The notes: generated from the sequence alone by a model not told the origin. 64,000 bases of DNA from Flagellimonas chongwuensis (GCF_013376415.1 NZ_WYET01000004.1:992001-1056000), one strand, 5' to 3'. Numbered from the stretch's first letter, positions 29,157 through 39,679 are shown. Made by a program: numbers and translations.

Positions 29157-30827
29157 TTATTTCATATACGCATCGGTATGAACCTTAGCCACAGCTCTTC
29201 CTGATGGGTCGTTCATATTTTTAAAGGCCTCATCCCACTCCAAGGCAATCTTGGTACTGCAAGCAACTGAAGGTTCCTGGGGAACACACAGTGCTGCTGC
29301 ATCCGATGGAAAATGACTTTCAAAAATTGAACGATAATAATATTCTTCTTTGGATGTAGGCGTTTGTATGGGGAACTTAAAATGTGCGTTCTCTAACTGC
29401 TCATCCGTTACTTCTTCCGCCACTACAGCTTTTAGAGTATCTATCCAGCTATATCCTACACCGTCCGAAAATTGTTCTTTTTGTCTCCAGACCACACTGT
29501 CCGGCAAATAATCTTCAAACGCTTTTCGCACTACCCATTTTTCCATGCGCTCGCCGTTGATCATCTTATCTTTTGGGTTGATACTCATCGCTACATCCAT
29601 AAACTCTTTATCCAAGAAGGGCACACGCCCTTCAATACCCCAAGCGGCCAATGACTTGTTTGCCCTTAAGCAATCGTACATATGGAGCTTATCTAGTTTT
29701 CTTACGGTTTCCTCATGAAAATCCATTGGGCTCGGCGCCTTGTGGAAATACAGATATCCACCAAACAATTCATCGGCTCCCTCACCCGAAAGGACCATTT
29801 TGATCCCCATGGATTTGATTACCCTCGCCATTAAGTACATTGGAGTGGAGGCTCTTATTGTTGTAATATCGTAAGTTTCTAGGTTATATACAACATCTTT
29901 TATCGCATCCAGCCCTTCTTGAATGGTAAACTTGATTTCGTGGTGCACGGTTCCGATATGATCGGCTACTTTTTGGGCCGCTGCCAAATCCGGCGAACCT
30001 TCCAACCCTACGGAGAATGAGTGCAACTGTGGCCACCAAGCATCCGCAGTATCTCCTGACTCAATACGTTTTTGGGAATATTTTTTGGCGATTGCGGAAG
30101 TTACTGAAGAATCTAACCCACCCGAAAGCAACACTCCATAAGGGACATCGGACATCAATTGACGGTGCACTGCGGCTTCCAAAGCATCCTTTATTTTTTG
30201 AATACTGGTCTCGTTCTCCTTTACGGCATCGTACTCCATCCAATCTCGCTTGTACCACCTAACAAACTCACCGTCGGAGCTGTGCATGTAGTGTCCGGGA
30301 GGAAATAATTGGATTTTGGAACATGTTCCTTCCAAAGCCTTCAATTCGGAGGCTACGTAAAAGGTTCCATTTTTGTCCCACCCGATATATAAAGGAATAA
30401 TCCCCATATGGTCACGGGCAATGAAATACTCATCCTTTTCCGAATCATAAATGGCAAAACCAAAGATTCCATTCATCTCATCCACAAAATCAGGTCCTTT
30501 TTCCTGATACAATGCTAGAATAACCTCGCAATCGGATTGTGTTTTAAAATCATATTTACCATCAAACTGCTTTCTGAGCTCTTGATGATTATATATTTCG
30601 CCATTGGCGGCAAGCACCAATTTACCGTCAGCGCTCAACAACGGTTGTTTTCCTGAAGCTGGATCCACAATGGCCAATCTCTCATGGGCCATAATGGCTT
30701 TTTCATTGGAATAAATCCCGCTCCAATCCGGACCTCTGTGCCTAACTTTCTTCGACATCTCCAACAATTGGGGCCTAAGTACTTCTGTACTTTCCTTCAC
30801 ATCAAATGCGCATACAATACCACACAT
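29157..30827 (-). CDS. asnB: Asparagine synthase B (glutamine-hydrolysing)
   Basis: Makes asparagine from aspartate with glutamine and ATP. The 556 residues contain the N-terminal glutaminase with catalytic Cys2 (MCGIVCAF), RLAIVDP (50-56) and NGEIYNH (75-81). The synthetase domain follows with the PP-loop SGGLDSS at 235-241 and SGEGADELFGGY near 345. It ends with the conserved region SVACSTKIALEWDE. It is a complete class B enzyme, transcribed alone, divergent from the DUF2911 gene across 237 AT-rich bp. Confidence 0.97.
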   Translation of the reverse strand: MCGIVCAFDVKESTEVLRPQLLEMSKKVRHRGPDWSGIYSNEKAIMAHERLAIVDPASGKQPLLSADGKLVLAANGEIYNHQELRKQFDGKYDFKTQSDCEVILALYQEKGPDFVDEMNGIFGFAIYDSEKDEYFIARDHMGIIPLYIGWDKNGTFYVASELKALEGTCSKIQLFPPGHYMHSSDGEFVRWYKRDWMEYDAVKENETSIQKIKDALEAAVHRQLMSDVPYGVLLSGGLDSSVTSAIAKKYSQKRIESGDTADAWWPQLHSFSVGLEGSPDLAAAQKVADHIGTVHHEIKFTIQEGLDAIKDVVYNLETYDITTIRASTPMYLMARVIKSMGIKMVLSGEGADELFGGYLYFHKAPSPMDFHEETVRKLDKLHMYDCLRANKSLAAWGIEGRVPFLDKEFMDVAMSINPKDKMINGERMEKWVVRKAFEDYLPDSVVWRQKEQFSDGVGYSWIDTLKAVVAEEVTDEQLENAHFKFPIQTPTSKEEYYYRSIFESHFPSDAAALCVPQEPSVACSTKIALEWDEAFKNMNDPSGRAVAKVHTDAYMK

Positions 30828-31064
30828 AAAAATAAATTTAATAACAATCTTGAAACAAAAATGAATTTAAAGTTAATAAAACAAAACAGTTAAGGTTAAA
30901 ATAATTACATATCGAAATAAAAAATCCTCAAAATTAGTTAATTTGAAATAAAAAATTTGGTTTATCTTTTTAACTGCCCCCTTTTGTAAGGATACTTAAT
31001 TTTCCCGTCTGTATATTTAAACAATATTTTATTAACTAGTTTTGAAAGAACTTAAATCACAATC

Positions 31065-31598
31065 ATGAAGAAATTAACAGTATTACTTATGGTGCTATGC
31101 ACTAGTTTGGCATTCACTACAGATGCGACGGCACAAAAGTTTAGCGGACTGGACAAAAGTCCTGCGGATATCGCCTATTACCCAGCTAGTTCAAGAGAAG
31201 CTGATAAATCCGCGAGAGTAATTTACAGTCGTCCACAGTTAAAAGGACGTAGCCTTGCCGAGTTGGCCCCTGTGGGTAAAGTTTGGAGAACTGGAGCAAA
31301 TGAAGCTACTGAAATCACTTTTTATAAAGATGCCAAAGTGGGCGGCAAAACCATTAAGGCGGGCTCCTATGCTTTGTTCACCATTCCTGGTGAAGATGAG
31401 TGGACGGTAATCCTGAACAGCAACCTACACCAGTGGGGAGCTTATTCCTATGACAGTGATAGCGATGTGGTCAGAGCCACAGCAACCACTTCTACCGATA
31501 GCGAAGAATTGGAAGCTTTTGGTATTGCTTTCGATGATGACGGAAATTTGGTCATGGGTTGGGGTACTACAAGGGCTACCTTACCCATTAGCTACTAA
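31065..31598 (+). CDS. DUF2911 domain secreted protein
   Basis: A 177-residue exported protein with a signal peptide to about residue 23 (DATAQ). The DUF2911 domain fills the rest: PADIAYYP, ARVIYSRPQLKGRSLAELAPVGKVWRTGANEATEITFYKDAK, AGSYALFTIPGEDEWTVILN and WGAYSYDSDSDVVRA. The family is widespread in Bacteroidota with no known activity. It is monocistronic with a clear terminator. Confidence 0.9.
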   Translation: MKKLTVLLMVLCTSLAFTTDATAQKFSGLDKSPADIAYYPASSREADKSARVIYSRPQLKGRSLAELAPVGKVWRTGANEATEITFYKDAKVGGKTIKAGSYALFTIPGEDEWTVILNSNLHQWGAYSYDSDSDVVRATATTSTDSEELEAFGIAFDDDGNLVMGWGTTRATLPISY

Positions 31599-31621
31599 AA
31601 AGTTTTAGTTTTATAAATTAT

Positions 31622-31647
31622 GAAAGCCCCATTTCGGGGCTTTTTTG
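31622..31647 (+). terminator. Terminator after DUF2911 gene
   Basis: Stem AAAGCCCC / GGGGCTTT with a 5-nt ATTTC loop and a run of T. It faces the end of the convergent amidohydrolase gene. Confidence 0.88.
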
Positions 31648-31676
31648 TTTTTCCACATCACTATTAATGGAAGGTA

Positions 31677-33299
31677 TTATTTCTTCTGAACACCGCCCAA
31701 GAAAACATGTTCGGCCGTTACATGTGGAATTTCTTCAGAGGGAATCGTCATAATGTCATCGCTCAATATTACAAAATCGGCAAATTTACCGGGTTCGATG
31801 CTTCCTTTTTCATCTTCCTCAAAATTGGAATATGCCGCCCAAATGGTCATTCCCTTCAAAGTTTCCTCTCTGCTCAACGCATTCTCCATTTGAAAACCAC
31901 CTTTTGGGTATTGTTCCACATCTTGACGGGCCACAGCCGCATAAAATGTCAAAAATGGGTTTACCTGCTCCACCGGAAAGTCGGTCCCCAAGGCAACTAG
32001 ACCTGCTCTATCCAATAAATCTTTATAGGCATAGGCACCTTTGACACGCTCGGCACCCAACCTATCCTCGGCCCAGTACATATCGCTAGTGGCGTGGGTA
32101 GGCTGAACCGAAGGAATAATACCATCTTTAAAATAATCGAAATCGGATTCCGATATTACTTGAGCATGCTCCACTTTCCATCTGCGGTCGGTTTTGCCCT
32201 CCAATGCTTTTTCATAAGCACGAAGCACCACAATATTGGCCGAATCGCCAATAGCATGTGTATTCATTTGATAATCGGTGGATGCGATTCGCTGTGCAAG
32301 TGCTTCAATCTGGTTTACTGGGGTGACCATGGCCCCAAAATGACCAGGCTTATCGGAATAGGGAGCGCGTAATGCAGCTCCTCGAGAACCCAATGCACCA
32401 TCACCATATACTTTTACAGAACGAACATTCAAGCCTTCTGTTTTGATAATTCCTTTTTCCAAAAAATAATCCAGATTCTCGGGATAATTGGACACCATGG
32501 CATACACTCGTATAGATAGTTCACCAGCTTGTTGCAGACTATCTATCAACTCAATGATATCCCTCGGCAGCCCCGCATCGTTAACAGTCGTCAGTCCATA
32601 ATCCAAAGAAATTGCTTCAGCATCCTTAAGTGCCTGTATTTTTTGTTCTAGACTCGCTTTTGGAATTACATTATCAATCATTCTCATTGGGCCATCTACC
32701 AAAACTCCGGTTATATTGGTATTTTCATCCAATACAATTTCACCCCCTTCCACGAATGTATACTCCGTAATACCAGCCAAATCCAAAGCCTTTTGATTGA
32801 CCAAATAGGCATGTCCATCAATGCGTTCCAAAGCCACAGGAGTATCAGGGAACAATTCATCCAGTTTATCCTTGGTCGGAAACTCTTTTACCTTCCAATC
32901 GTTCTGGTCCCATCCTCTTCCTAAAATAAAATTGGAAGGACGCTCTTGTTGAAACGTCACCACCCGTTCCACCACTTCGTCAAAACTTTGGGTTCCAACC
33001 AAATCAACCACCTGCTGATTTTGTCCCAATCCATAAAAATGACAATGGGCATCTATTAGTCCTGGAACAATGGTTTTGCCCTGGGCATCAATCTGCTCTT
33101 GGGCTTCGTATTTTTCTAAAATTTCTTCGGTACTGCCAACTTCAACAAACTTTCCATCTTTTATGGCCATACTTGATGCTTTGGAAAAATCGGCATTTAC
33201 CGTATAGATATTTGCATTGGTAATGATAAGGTCAGCTTGTTCCTTATTCTCGCATGAAAAGGCAAGAAGAGCAATCACAATTAGATAGAAGTTTTTCAT
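31677..33299 (-). CDS. YtcJ-type amidohydrolase lipoprotein
   Basis: A 540-residue amidohydrolase-3 family protein, secreted as a lipoprotein (lipobox-like AFSC, Cys16). The metal-binding HxH lies in IDAHCHFYG (His85, His87). Other landmarks are RIDGHAYLVNQKAL, LTTVNDAG, KVYGDGALGSRGAALRAPYSD, HAIGD, EHAQV, ALGTDFPVE and the C-terminal GSIEPGKFADFVIL. YtcJ-like enzymes hydrolyse varied C-N bonds; the substrate is unknown. Its location next to an AraC-type regulator and SusC/SusD, transcribed in the opposite direction, may link it to that uptake locus. Confidence 0.87.
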   Translation of the reverse strand: MKNFYLIVIALLAFSCENKEQADLIITNANIYTVNADFSKASSMAIKDGKFVEVGSTEEILEKYEAQEQIDAQGKTIVPGLIDAHCHFYGLGQNQQVVDLVGTQSFDEVVERVVTFQQERPSNFILGRGWDQNDWKVKEFPTKDKLDELFPDTPVALERIDGHAYLVNQKALDLAGITEYTFVEGGEIVLDENTNITGVLVDGPMRMIDNVIPKASLEQKIQALKDAEAISLDYGLTTVNDAGLPRDIIELIDSLQQAGELSIRVYAMVSNYPENLDYFLEKGIIKTEGLNVRSVKVYGDGALGSRGAALRAPYSDKPGHFGAMVTPVNQIEALAQRIASTDYQMNTHAIGDSANIVVLRAYEKALEGKTDRRWKVEHAQVISESDFDYFKDGIIPSVQPTHATSDMYWAEDRLGAERVKGAYAYKDLLDRAGLVALGTDFPVEQVNPFLTFYAAVARQDVEQYPKGGFQMENALSREETLKGMTIWAAYSNFEEDEKGSIEPGKFADFVILSDDIMTIPSEEIPHVTAEHVFLGGVQKK

Positions 33300-33454
33300 T
33301 TCTGTCGGTTTCCTTCAAAAATAGAAAAAGTAAGGATAGGGAAATCGCGCTCACCTAAATAAAGAGCTAGATATTTTTTGAAAATTTAAATTTTAAGAGT
33401 TTCGATTCATTATTATCACTACTTTACAAAACATTTTTGATAGCTAATTTACCT

Positions 33455-34618
33455 ATGGACATTGTATCAGCTTTTTCCTTTTGGACAAAGGCTATACTGC
33501 CTTTAAAAACTTTGGAGACCGCCATCCCCAGCGAACTCAATCTACTCCATTTTATATTCATCGGAATATCCCTTTTGGGGGCTGGAGTTGGCAGTTACCT
33601 TATTTTTTTGAAAAAACATAATCTGTACATGGGAGTTTTCATAATTGCCATGGCGGCCATTCTTCTAGAGCTTACTTTACTGTGGTGGGATGGTGTTCTG
33701 CATATACCCAAAATCCCGTTTTATTCAAGTATTTCCTTTCTTTTGGGCCCATCCCTATTCCTTTATATCCAAAAAAAGGTGTATCCGCATCAAAAAATGA
33801 AGGCAACAGCGATATTGCAGTACTTCGTCATTTTTATTATTAGTTTGTTATCAATATTAATTCTGACCAACACCAATAGTGATATGCCTGGCAACGGGCT
33901 CAGACTACAAGGGATTCAACTACTGAACAGTTACTACTTAAAGAGTTTTTATTTTGCCTTTTTCTTGGCTTTGATTATAAAACAATATATCAAGTATCGA
34001 AAACGGATTGATAGCATGGACCGAAATTGGTTAAGAATACTGGTTATTTTCTTCTTTTCAATATTTCTGATCTCAATAATAGGAGCCCTATTTAAAGATG
34101 AATTTTCACTTATTAATGTAACAAGATATGTAATCGCCTACTTTTTTTCGGTTTTTATTATTATCATCTCTTTCCTGTTATATCTATTTCCTGCTATTGT
34201 TACTGAACCTTTACAAATTAGACTGAACAATACCCAAATCAAGGAAAAATATCAAAACTCAGGCCTAACTATAGCCATGGCGAGCACATTAAGATTACAA
34301 CTTTTAAGTTCCATGGAGGAAAAAATGTTTTTGAATCCTACATTATCGCTGGAGACCTTGGCCAAAAAACTCAATACAGACCGTTACAGTCTCTCACAAG
34401 TTATCAATCAAGAATTCAATAAGAACTTTTATGAATTCATCAATGATTATCGCATTGATGAATGCTTGGCTCATATTGATGAAAACCCACATCAAATAGA
34501 CTCAATTTCCGACCTTATTTATGCGTCTGGATTTAACAATAAAGTATCTTTCTACAATGCTTTCAAAAAGCGAAAAAGTATGACTCCAGTCCAGTATATC
34601 AAAGCCTTAAATCAATAG
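33455..34618 (+). CDS. Membrane-anchored AraC-type regulator
   Basis: A 387-residue protein with about seven hydrophobic segments over residues 20-250 and a C-terminal AraC DNA-binding domain (about 280-387). The two helix-turn-helix units are LSLETLAKKLNTDRYSLSQVINQEF and IDSISDLIYASGFNNKVSFYNAFKKRKS, followed by MTPVQYIK. The frame can be extended to a TTG at 33437, but the ATG at 33455 gives a normal start. Such integral-membrane AraC proteins are common in flavobacteria and are thought to sense envelope or external signals. It directly precedes SusC/SusD in the same direction, which suggests that it controls them. Confidence 0.85.
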   Translation: MDIVSAFSFWTKAILPLKTLETAIPSELNLLHFIFIGISLLGAGVGSYLIFLKKHNLYMGVFIIAMAAILLELTLLWWDGVLHIPKIPFYSSISFLLGPSLFLYIQKKVYPHQKMKATAILQYFVIFIISLLSILILTNTNSDMPGNGLRLQGIQLLNSYYLKSFYFAFFLALIIKQYIKYRKRIDSMDRNWLRILVIFFFSIFLISIIGALFKDEFSLINVTRYVIAYFFSVFIIIISFLLYLFPAIVTEPLQIRLNNTQIKEKYQNSGLTIAMASTLRLQLLSSMEEKMFLNPTLSLETLAKKLNTDRYSLSQVINQEFNKNFYEFINDYRIDECLAHIDENPHQIDSISDLIYASGFNNKVSFYNAFKKRKSMTPVQYIKALNQ

Positions 34619-34939
34619 TTTTTTGTCTTTTTTTTAAGAAAACCCAGCTAGCCTGAAATTATTTAACAAAATTTCAACAATCTTATTATCAATCTATTAC
34701 ACAAAAGTAAGGGTTAATATTCGTCGGTAAACCATAAACCTAGGTCGGTCGTAATCATCATCCCATCACCTCTCATTTATTTTATCTGCTGATTAAGATT
34801 AGTTCGGTCATATTTCAAAACATTATGTAGTCTAACTGGCCCATTTGTTTATTTGGATTAGTCACCAAAAAATTGACCGGCTTTTCTTAATCAATAAACT
34901 AATTCAAAAAATGAATCTATTAATTAACACTCAAATTAA
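34619..34939 (+). promoter_or_regulatory. 321-bp control region upstream of susC-like gene
   Basis: An AT-rich gap with no open frame of note. It contains three TCGGT(C) boxes (34724-34728, 34745-34750, 34804-34809), possible operators for the AraC-type regulator just upstream. I found no perfect TAnnTTTG box. The long leader before susC may hold regulated promoter elements. Confidence 0.35.
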
Positions 34940-37900
34940 ATGAGAACAAAAACAAAAGTATTACTGGCACTTTTGATGGCATTTGTTGTGCATCTGTCTT
35001 CCGCACAGGAAAAAATGATAAGTGGTACAGTAACTGATGGGAGCGGACTGCCATTACCAGGCGTAAACGTTGTTATCAAGGGGACCACACAGGGTACTCA
35101 AACCGATTTTGATGGTAACTATAACTTACAAGCAGAAGTAGGCCAGACCCTTGTATTTACTTATCTGGGGCAAAAAGAGACCCAAGCCACCGTTGGTGCA
35201 CAGAACATCATAAACATACAAATGGAAGAAGACGCGCAAGCCTTGGAAGAAGTTGTAGTGGTTGGTTATGGTGTACAAAAAAGGAAGGAAATCACTGGGG
35301 CGATTGCCAGTGTATCCGGAGGAGACATCCAAGGCCTTGTAACACCCAGTTTCGAAAGCCAATTGGCCGGTAGGGCCGCTGGTGTGCAAATCACCACCAA
35401 TAACGGTATACTCGGGGAAGCTCCAAGAATCAGGATTAGGGGTCTAGGCTCCATTAGTTCCGGAACCTATCCTTTGGTAGTCGTTGATGGTGTTCCAATT
35501 ATTACTGGAGATATTGGTGGATATGCATCGACCAACGCATTGAACAGCATCAATCCAAACGACATCGAATCTTTTGAAATTTTAAAGGATGGTGCTGCAA
35601 CCGCTATTTACGGTTCGAGAGCTGCCAATGGTGTAATCTTGATTACTACAAAAAAAGGTAAAAAAGGTTCTACCCAAGTGAGCTACAACGTGGTGACCGG
35701 TTTTGCATCACCGATCAAAACCTTTGATTTGTTGAACACCGCACAGTTCTTGGAAACTGCAAATGAAAAGCGTATAAACAGAGGACAGGCTCCTTGGGCC
35801 ATTGGAAATGACTATGATACCGATTGGCAAAGTGCAGTACTCAATTCAAACGCGCTGCAAATGGACCACAACCTATCCGTAAATGGAGGAACCGATAGAA
35901 CTAAATATTTCATGTCCCTTGGTTTTACCGATCAGGACGGTGTTGCAGTATCCAACAACATGAAGCGTCACAGCATTAGAACCAACCTTGAACACGATGT
36001 TTTTGATTGGTTGACCGTTGGTGGTAACCTTGCAATCACTAGAACTGAATTAAATGGATTGAATACGGGAGGAAACTCACTTTCAGGAAACATTTTTAAT
36101 GCTACCAGACAGCTTCCCAACATACCAATCTATGACCCGAGCAATCCTACCGGCTTTAACCTATCTGCTGATGGAAGCGTAGTAGGGCAATGGGACAACA
36201 CAGACCCTGTTGGCGACAACATTTCCAATATTGGCTACGTACTCGTCAATAATAAATTCCAGTCCATCTCAAACAATACTTTGGCCAGCGCTTTTGGCGA
36301 AGTAAAACTATTGGAAGGTCTTACCTACAGGTTCCAGGCAAGTGCCAACAATACCATTACCAATGGATTTTTGTACTACAGTCCCATACATGGTGACGGC
36401 AGGGGATCCAATGGAAGGTTACAAAACAACAATCAGGATTATCTACGTTGGAATACCCAGAACATCATCAACTACAACACTAGTATTGCTGATGCTCACA
36501 ACATTGGTGTTACCGCTGTTATGGAATTTCAAAAAGATAAGTTCAAAAGTTTCTTTGGAACAGGTACCGATCTTTTAGATGAGTTCTACAACAAAAACTT
36601 AGTTACCGGAGCTTATGGCACACAAACTTCCGGAGGTAGTGTAACAGAAAACGGTATCAGCTCCTATGTAGGTCGTTTAAGCTATAACTTTAAACAGCGT
36701 TATTTTCTTCAAGGATCTATACGAAGGGATGGTATTTCAAAATTAAGCGAAGCCACCCGTTGGAATAACTTTACCGGATATTCCGCAGGTTGGAACATTG
36801 CCAACGAGGAATTTTTCAGTGGTTTGAACCCTGCTATTTCCCTCTTTAAACTAAGAGGTTCATACTCTGAGGTAGGAAACACAGATATTGGAGACTATCC
36901 ATATTTAGGATTGACCTCAGCCTCACAATACGGCACCCTAAACGGTATCGCATTCACCCAATTTGGAAACGACCTATTGATATGGGAAACTAGTAAAAAG
37001 ACAGATTATGGGGTGGACTTAGGCTTCATGTCCGACAAATTGACCATCAGTTTTGACTACTATAAAAATGATATTGATGGTTTGATTCTTGATGTACCTG
37101 TACCTCAATCATTGGGTGTGCCGGACAGTAGAATCAAGAAAAATATTGGTAATATGGTAAACGAAGGTCTTGAATTTGCTGTAAATTACACTCCTTTCAA
37201 CACAGCGAATTTCAGCTGGAATGTTTCCGCTAACTTGACATTGGACAAAAACAAGATAACCAACCTTCCCGAAGGTCAAGATATTATTGGAGGTACTTCT
37301 ACCAACACCAACATCGCTCCCAACTTGATTATTAGAGAGGGGGAGTCCATCAACTCTATTTATGGACACAGATATTGGGGCGTTAACCCTGCTAACGGTA
37401 ACCCAGTGTACTATAAAGCTGATGGTTCTTTGGTACAGGGCAACCTGGATACACAGACCTATTTTGTATTCAACCCTAGCAATCCTGGAGACCTATCAGA
37501 AGCTTCTTCTTTAAGTGCTGCGGACGACAAGTTTATTCTTGGAAATTCCTTACCTACTTATTACGGTTCCGTCATTAACAGATTCACATACAAAGGCTTC
37601 GATTTTAGCTTTATGTTCCGTTATAGTGGTGGTAACGAAGTGTTCAACGCAACTCGTAGAGATTTAGTGACCCAAAACTTCAATAACAACTCTACTGAGA
37701 TTTTGGGAAGATGGCAAAGTGCTTCCAATCCTGGAGATGGAATTACACCTAGGCTTTACGCAAGTAGCAACACCTTTACAAACCTAACAGGACATGCTAC
37801 AACTAGATTCTTGGAAAAAGGTGATTTTATTAGCTTGGACAATATCACTTTGGGCTATAAACTCCCATCACTAGTAACTGATAAGTTGAATGTGGACATG

Positions 37901-38044
37901 GTAAGGTTCTTTATCCAAGGACAAAACCTATTGACCATTACAGACTATAAGGGCTTGAACCCGGAAATGGAGTCCAGCGGTGTAGACATTAACGGTACAC
38001 CAAGATCAAAAGTATTATCCATAGGTCTAAATGTTAATCTATAA
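34940..38044 (+). CDS. SusC/RagA-type TonB-dependent outer membrane transporter
   Basis: A 1034-residue SusC-family receptor. The signal peptide ends near residue 22 (LSSAQ). A carboxypeptidase-regulatory-like domain (about 26-105; SGTVTDGSGLPLPGVNV..., DFDGNYNLQ) is followed by the TonB box region EEVVVVGYG and a plug (GDIQGLVTPSFESQLAGRAAGVQ, RIRGLGSISSG, AIYGSRAANGVILITTKKG). A long barrel ends SIGLNVNL. It works with the SusD lipoprotein 9 bp downstream to bind and import large ligands with TonB energy. No glycosidase or peptidase that would reveal the ligand is next to it. Confidence 0.95.
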   Translation: MRTKTKVLLALLMAFVVHLSSAQEKMISGTVTDGSGLPLPGVNVVIKGTTQGTQTDFDGNYNLQAEVGQTLVFTYLGQKETQATVGAQNIINIQMEEDAQALEEVVVVGYGVQKRKEITGAIASVSGGDIQGLVTPSFESQLAGRAAGVQITTNNGILGEAPRIRIRGLGSISSGTYPLVVVDGVPIITGDIGGYASTNALNSINPNDIESFEILKDGAATAIYGSRAANGVILITTKKGKKGSTQVSYNVVTGFASPIKTFDLLNTAQFLETANEKRINRGQAPWAIGNDYDTDWQSAVLNSNALQMDHNLSVNGGTDRTKYFMSLGFTDQDGVAVSNNMKRHSIRTNLEHDVFDWLTVGGNLAITRTELNGLNTGGNSLSGNIFNATRQLPNIPIYDPSNPTGFNLSADGSVVGQWDNTDPVGDNISNIGYVLVNNKFQSISNNTLASAFGEVKLLEGLTYRFQASANNTITNGFLYYSPIHGDGRGSNGRLQNNNQDYLRWNTQNIINYNTSIADAHNIGVTAVMEFQKDKFKSFFGTGTDLLDEFYNKNLVTGAYGTQTSGGSVTENGISSYVGRLSYNFKQRYFLQGSIRRDGISKLSEATRWNNFTGYSAGWNIANEEFFSGLNPAISLFKLRGSYSEVGNTDIGDYPYLGLTSASQYGTLNGIAFTQFGNDLLIWETSKKTDYGVDLGFMSDKLTISFDYYKNDIDGLILDVPVPQSLGVPDSRIKKNIGNMVNEGLEFAVNYTPFNTANFSWNVSANLTLDKNKITNLPEGQDIIGGTSTNTNIAPNLIIREGESINSIYGHRYWGVNPANGNPVYYKADGSLVQGNLDTQTYFVFNPSNPGDLSEASSLSAADDKFILGNSLPTYYGSVINRFTYKGFDFSFMFRYSGGNEVFNATRRDLVTQNFNNNSTEILGRWQSASNPGDGITPRLYASSNTFTNLTGHATTRFLEKGDFISLDNITLGYKLPSLVTDKLNVDMVRFFIQGQNLLTITDYKGLNPEMESSGVDINGTPRSKVLSIGLNVNL

Positions 38045-38053
38045 TTCTTTAAA

Positions 38054-39622
38054 ATGAAAAAGATATTCAAATACATCACCCTTTCCTTTTTCGGAATTAG
38101 TGTGATCTCATGTTCTGACGAAACTCTTTTGGACCTGAGTCCTATCAATAACATTTCGTTGAGTGACTCATATTCATCCGCCTCGTTGATCGAGAGTTCG
38201 GTTAACGGGATGTACAATGCTGCCGCAATTGGTCAGTATAACTCAACTAACCCCAATGCTGGGCGTGGATATATCTGGGGTGCCGCTTTCGTACAACAAG
38301 GGGACAACCGAGGAGAAGATGTGGTAAACACAGCTACCTTCTACCAGTTGACCTATACGGCTACATATGACCCAACCACTGCGAACAACGTGTATTATTG
38401 GATAGATGGTTACCGTTTGATCAACAGGGCCAACTTGGTGATTGAAGGAGTTACCACTGCTGCTGAAGCTGGTATCATTACCCAGGCTGTTGCAGACGAT
38501 TATATTGGACAAGCGAAATTTTTGCGTGCCATAACCCACTTTGAATTGCTAAATTTCTTCGCAAGACCTTATAACTCTTCCGCTGGTGCTTCACACCCTG
38601 GAGTTCCTTACAGAGAGGTAGGTATCGATACTCAAGCTGAAATCGATTCAGAAATCGTGCTCGGTAGAAATACCGTAGCAGAGGTTTATGAAAAAGTATT
38701 GCAAGATTTGGACGATGCGGAAAGCTTGATTACCAACACATCATTGACCAAGGCATCTGCAAATGCAGCCATTGCATTTAAAACAAGGGTATATCTGCAC
38801 ATGAGAGATTGGGACGGTGTTATCGCAGAAGGCAACAAGCTTACTGGCGAATACACTTTGGAAGATTCCCCTAATGGACCTTTCAATGATAGTTATGGAA
38901 ACTCCGAGTCGATTTTCTCATTGACACAGGCTGCAACCATGAACCCTGGTGTGAATGCTGCATTGGCTTCACAGTACAACAGAAGAAGATTGGTGGCCAT
39001 CAGCCCTATCATTTGGAGAGATCCTAGCTGGTTGGCTGATGATTTACGTCGTGAAGACAATTCAACTGAAACCGAAGTGGGAACCGGAATGGTATTTACC
39101 GCTGGGGGGGCAAAATTCACCCTAAAATATAAAGATGGGGTAAACTATACCGATGCTTCACCTGTTATCCGTTATGCTGAAGTATTGTTGAACATGGCCG
39201 AAGCACAAGCTAGAAGAGCAGCTGCCGATTTAGGAGCTTCCTTGTCCTTATTGAACCAAGTTAGAAACAGATCTCTTGCTGATCCAGCTACCCAAGCTTA
39301 TGTAGCCGGTGATTTTGCAAATGCAGGAGAACTTGTTGGTGCAATCCTTAAAGAGAGAAGAATCGAGTTTTTGATGGAAGGCAGAAGATGGTCCGATATC
39401 CACAGACTTCAAGGGGATGACCTTCAACCCATCAACGGAATACCACAAAAGGTAGCCAATGGAACACCTGCAGCTGAATTGTACACTTTGGGAACTCCAT
39501 ATGATGGTCCTTACGGTGTACCTGCTGTGCCTTATGCTGACTTTAAGTTTGTTTGGCCGATACCTCAAGTAGAGATTAACGCAAACCCAACACTTGCAGA
39601 TCAACAGAACCCAGGTTGGTAA
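38054..39622 (+). CDS. SusD/RagB-type nutrient-binding lipoprotein
   Basis: A 522-residue surface lipoprotein with lipobox VISC (Cys20). It has the SusD fold landmarks: a helical N-terminal part with YRLINRANLVIEG and YIGQAKFLRAITHFELLNFFARPY (TPR-like), RNTVAEVYEKVLQDLDDAE, ASANAAIAFKTRVYLHMRDW, and the C-terminal RYAEVLLNMAEAQAR, LNQVRNRS, ILKERRIEFLMEGRRWSDIHRL and IPQVEINANPTL. It caps the SusC barrel and binds the ligand. It starts 9 bp after susC and is followed by a strong terminator, so this is a two-gene uptake operon. Confidence 0.95.
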   Translation: MKKIFKYITLSFFGISVISCSDETLLDLSPINNISLSDSYSSASLIESSVNGMYNAAAIGQYNSTNPNAGRGYIWGAAFVQQGDNRGEDVVNTATFYQLTYTATYDPTTANNVYYWIDGYRLINRANLVIEGVTTAAEAGIITQAVADDYIGQAKFLRAITHFELLNFFARPYNSSAGASHPGVPYREVGIDTQAEIDSEIVLGRNTVAEVYEKVLQDLDDAESLITNTSLTKASANAAIAFKTRVYLHMRDWDGVIAEGNKLTGEYTLEDSPNGPFNDSYGNSESIFSLTQAATMNPGVNAALASQYNRRRLVAISPIIWRDPSWLADDLRREDNSTETEVGTGMVFTAGGAKFTLKYKDGVNYTDASPVIRYAEVLLNMAEAQARRAAADLGASLSLLNQVRNRSLADPATQAYVAGDFANAGELVGAILKERRIEFLMEGRRWSDIHRLQGDDLQPINGIPQKVANGTPAAELYTLGTPYDGPYGVPAVPYADFKFVWPIPQVEINANPTLADQQNPGW

Positions 39623-39648
39623 TTATCTAAAGGTTTAACATGTACAAT

Positions 39649-39679
39649 AAAAACCCGTGGGAGAGCCCACGGGTTTTTA
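39649..39679. terminator. Bidirectional terminator after susCD
   Basis: A perfect 11-bp stem AAACCCGTGGG / CCCACGGGTTT with an AGAG loop and a T-run. On the other strand an A-rich flank allows termination of the convergent barrel gene. Confidence 0.9.
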
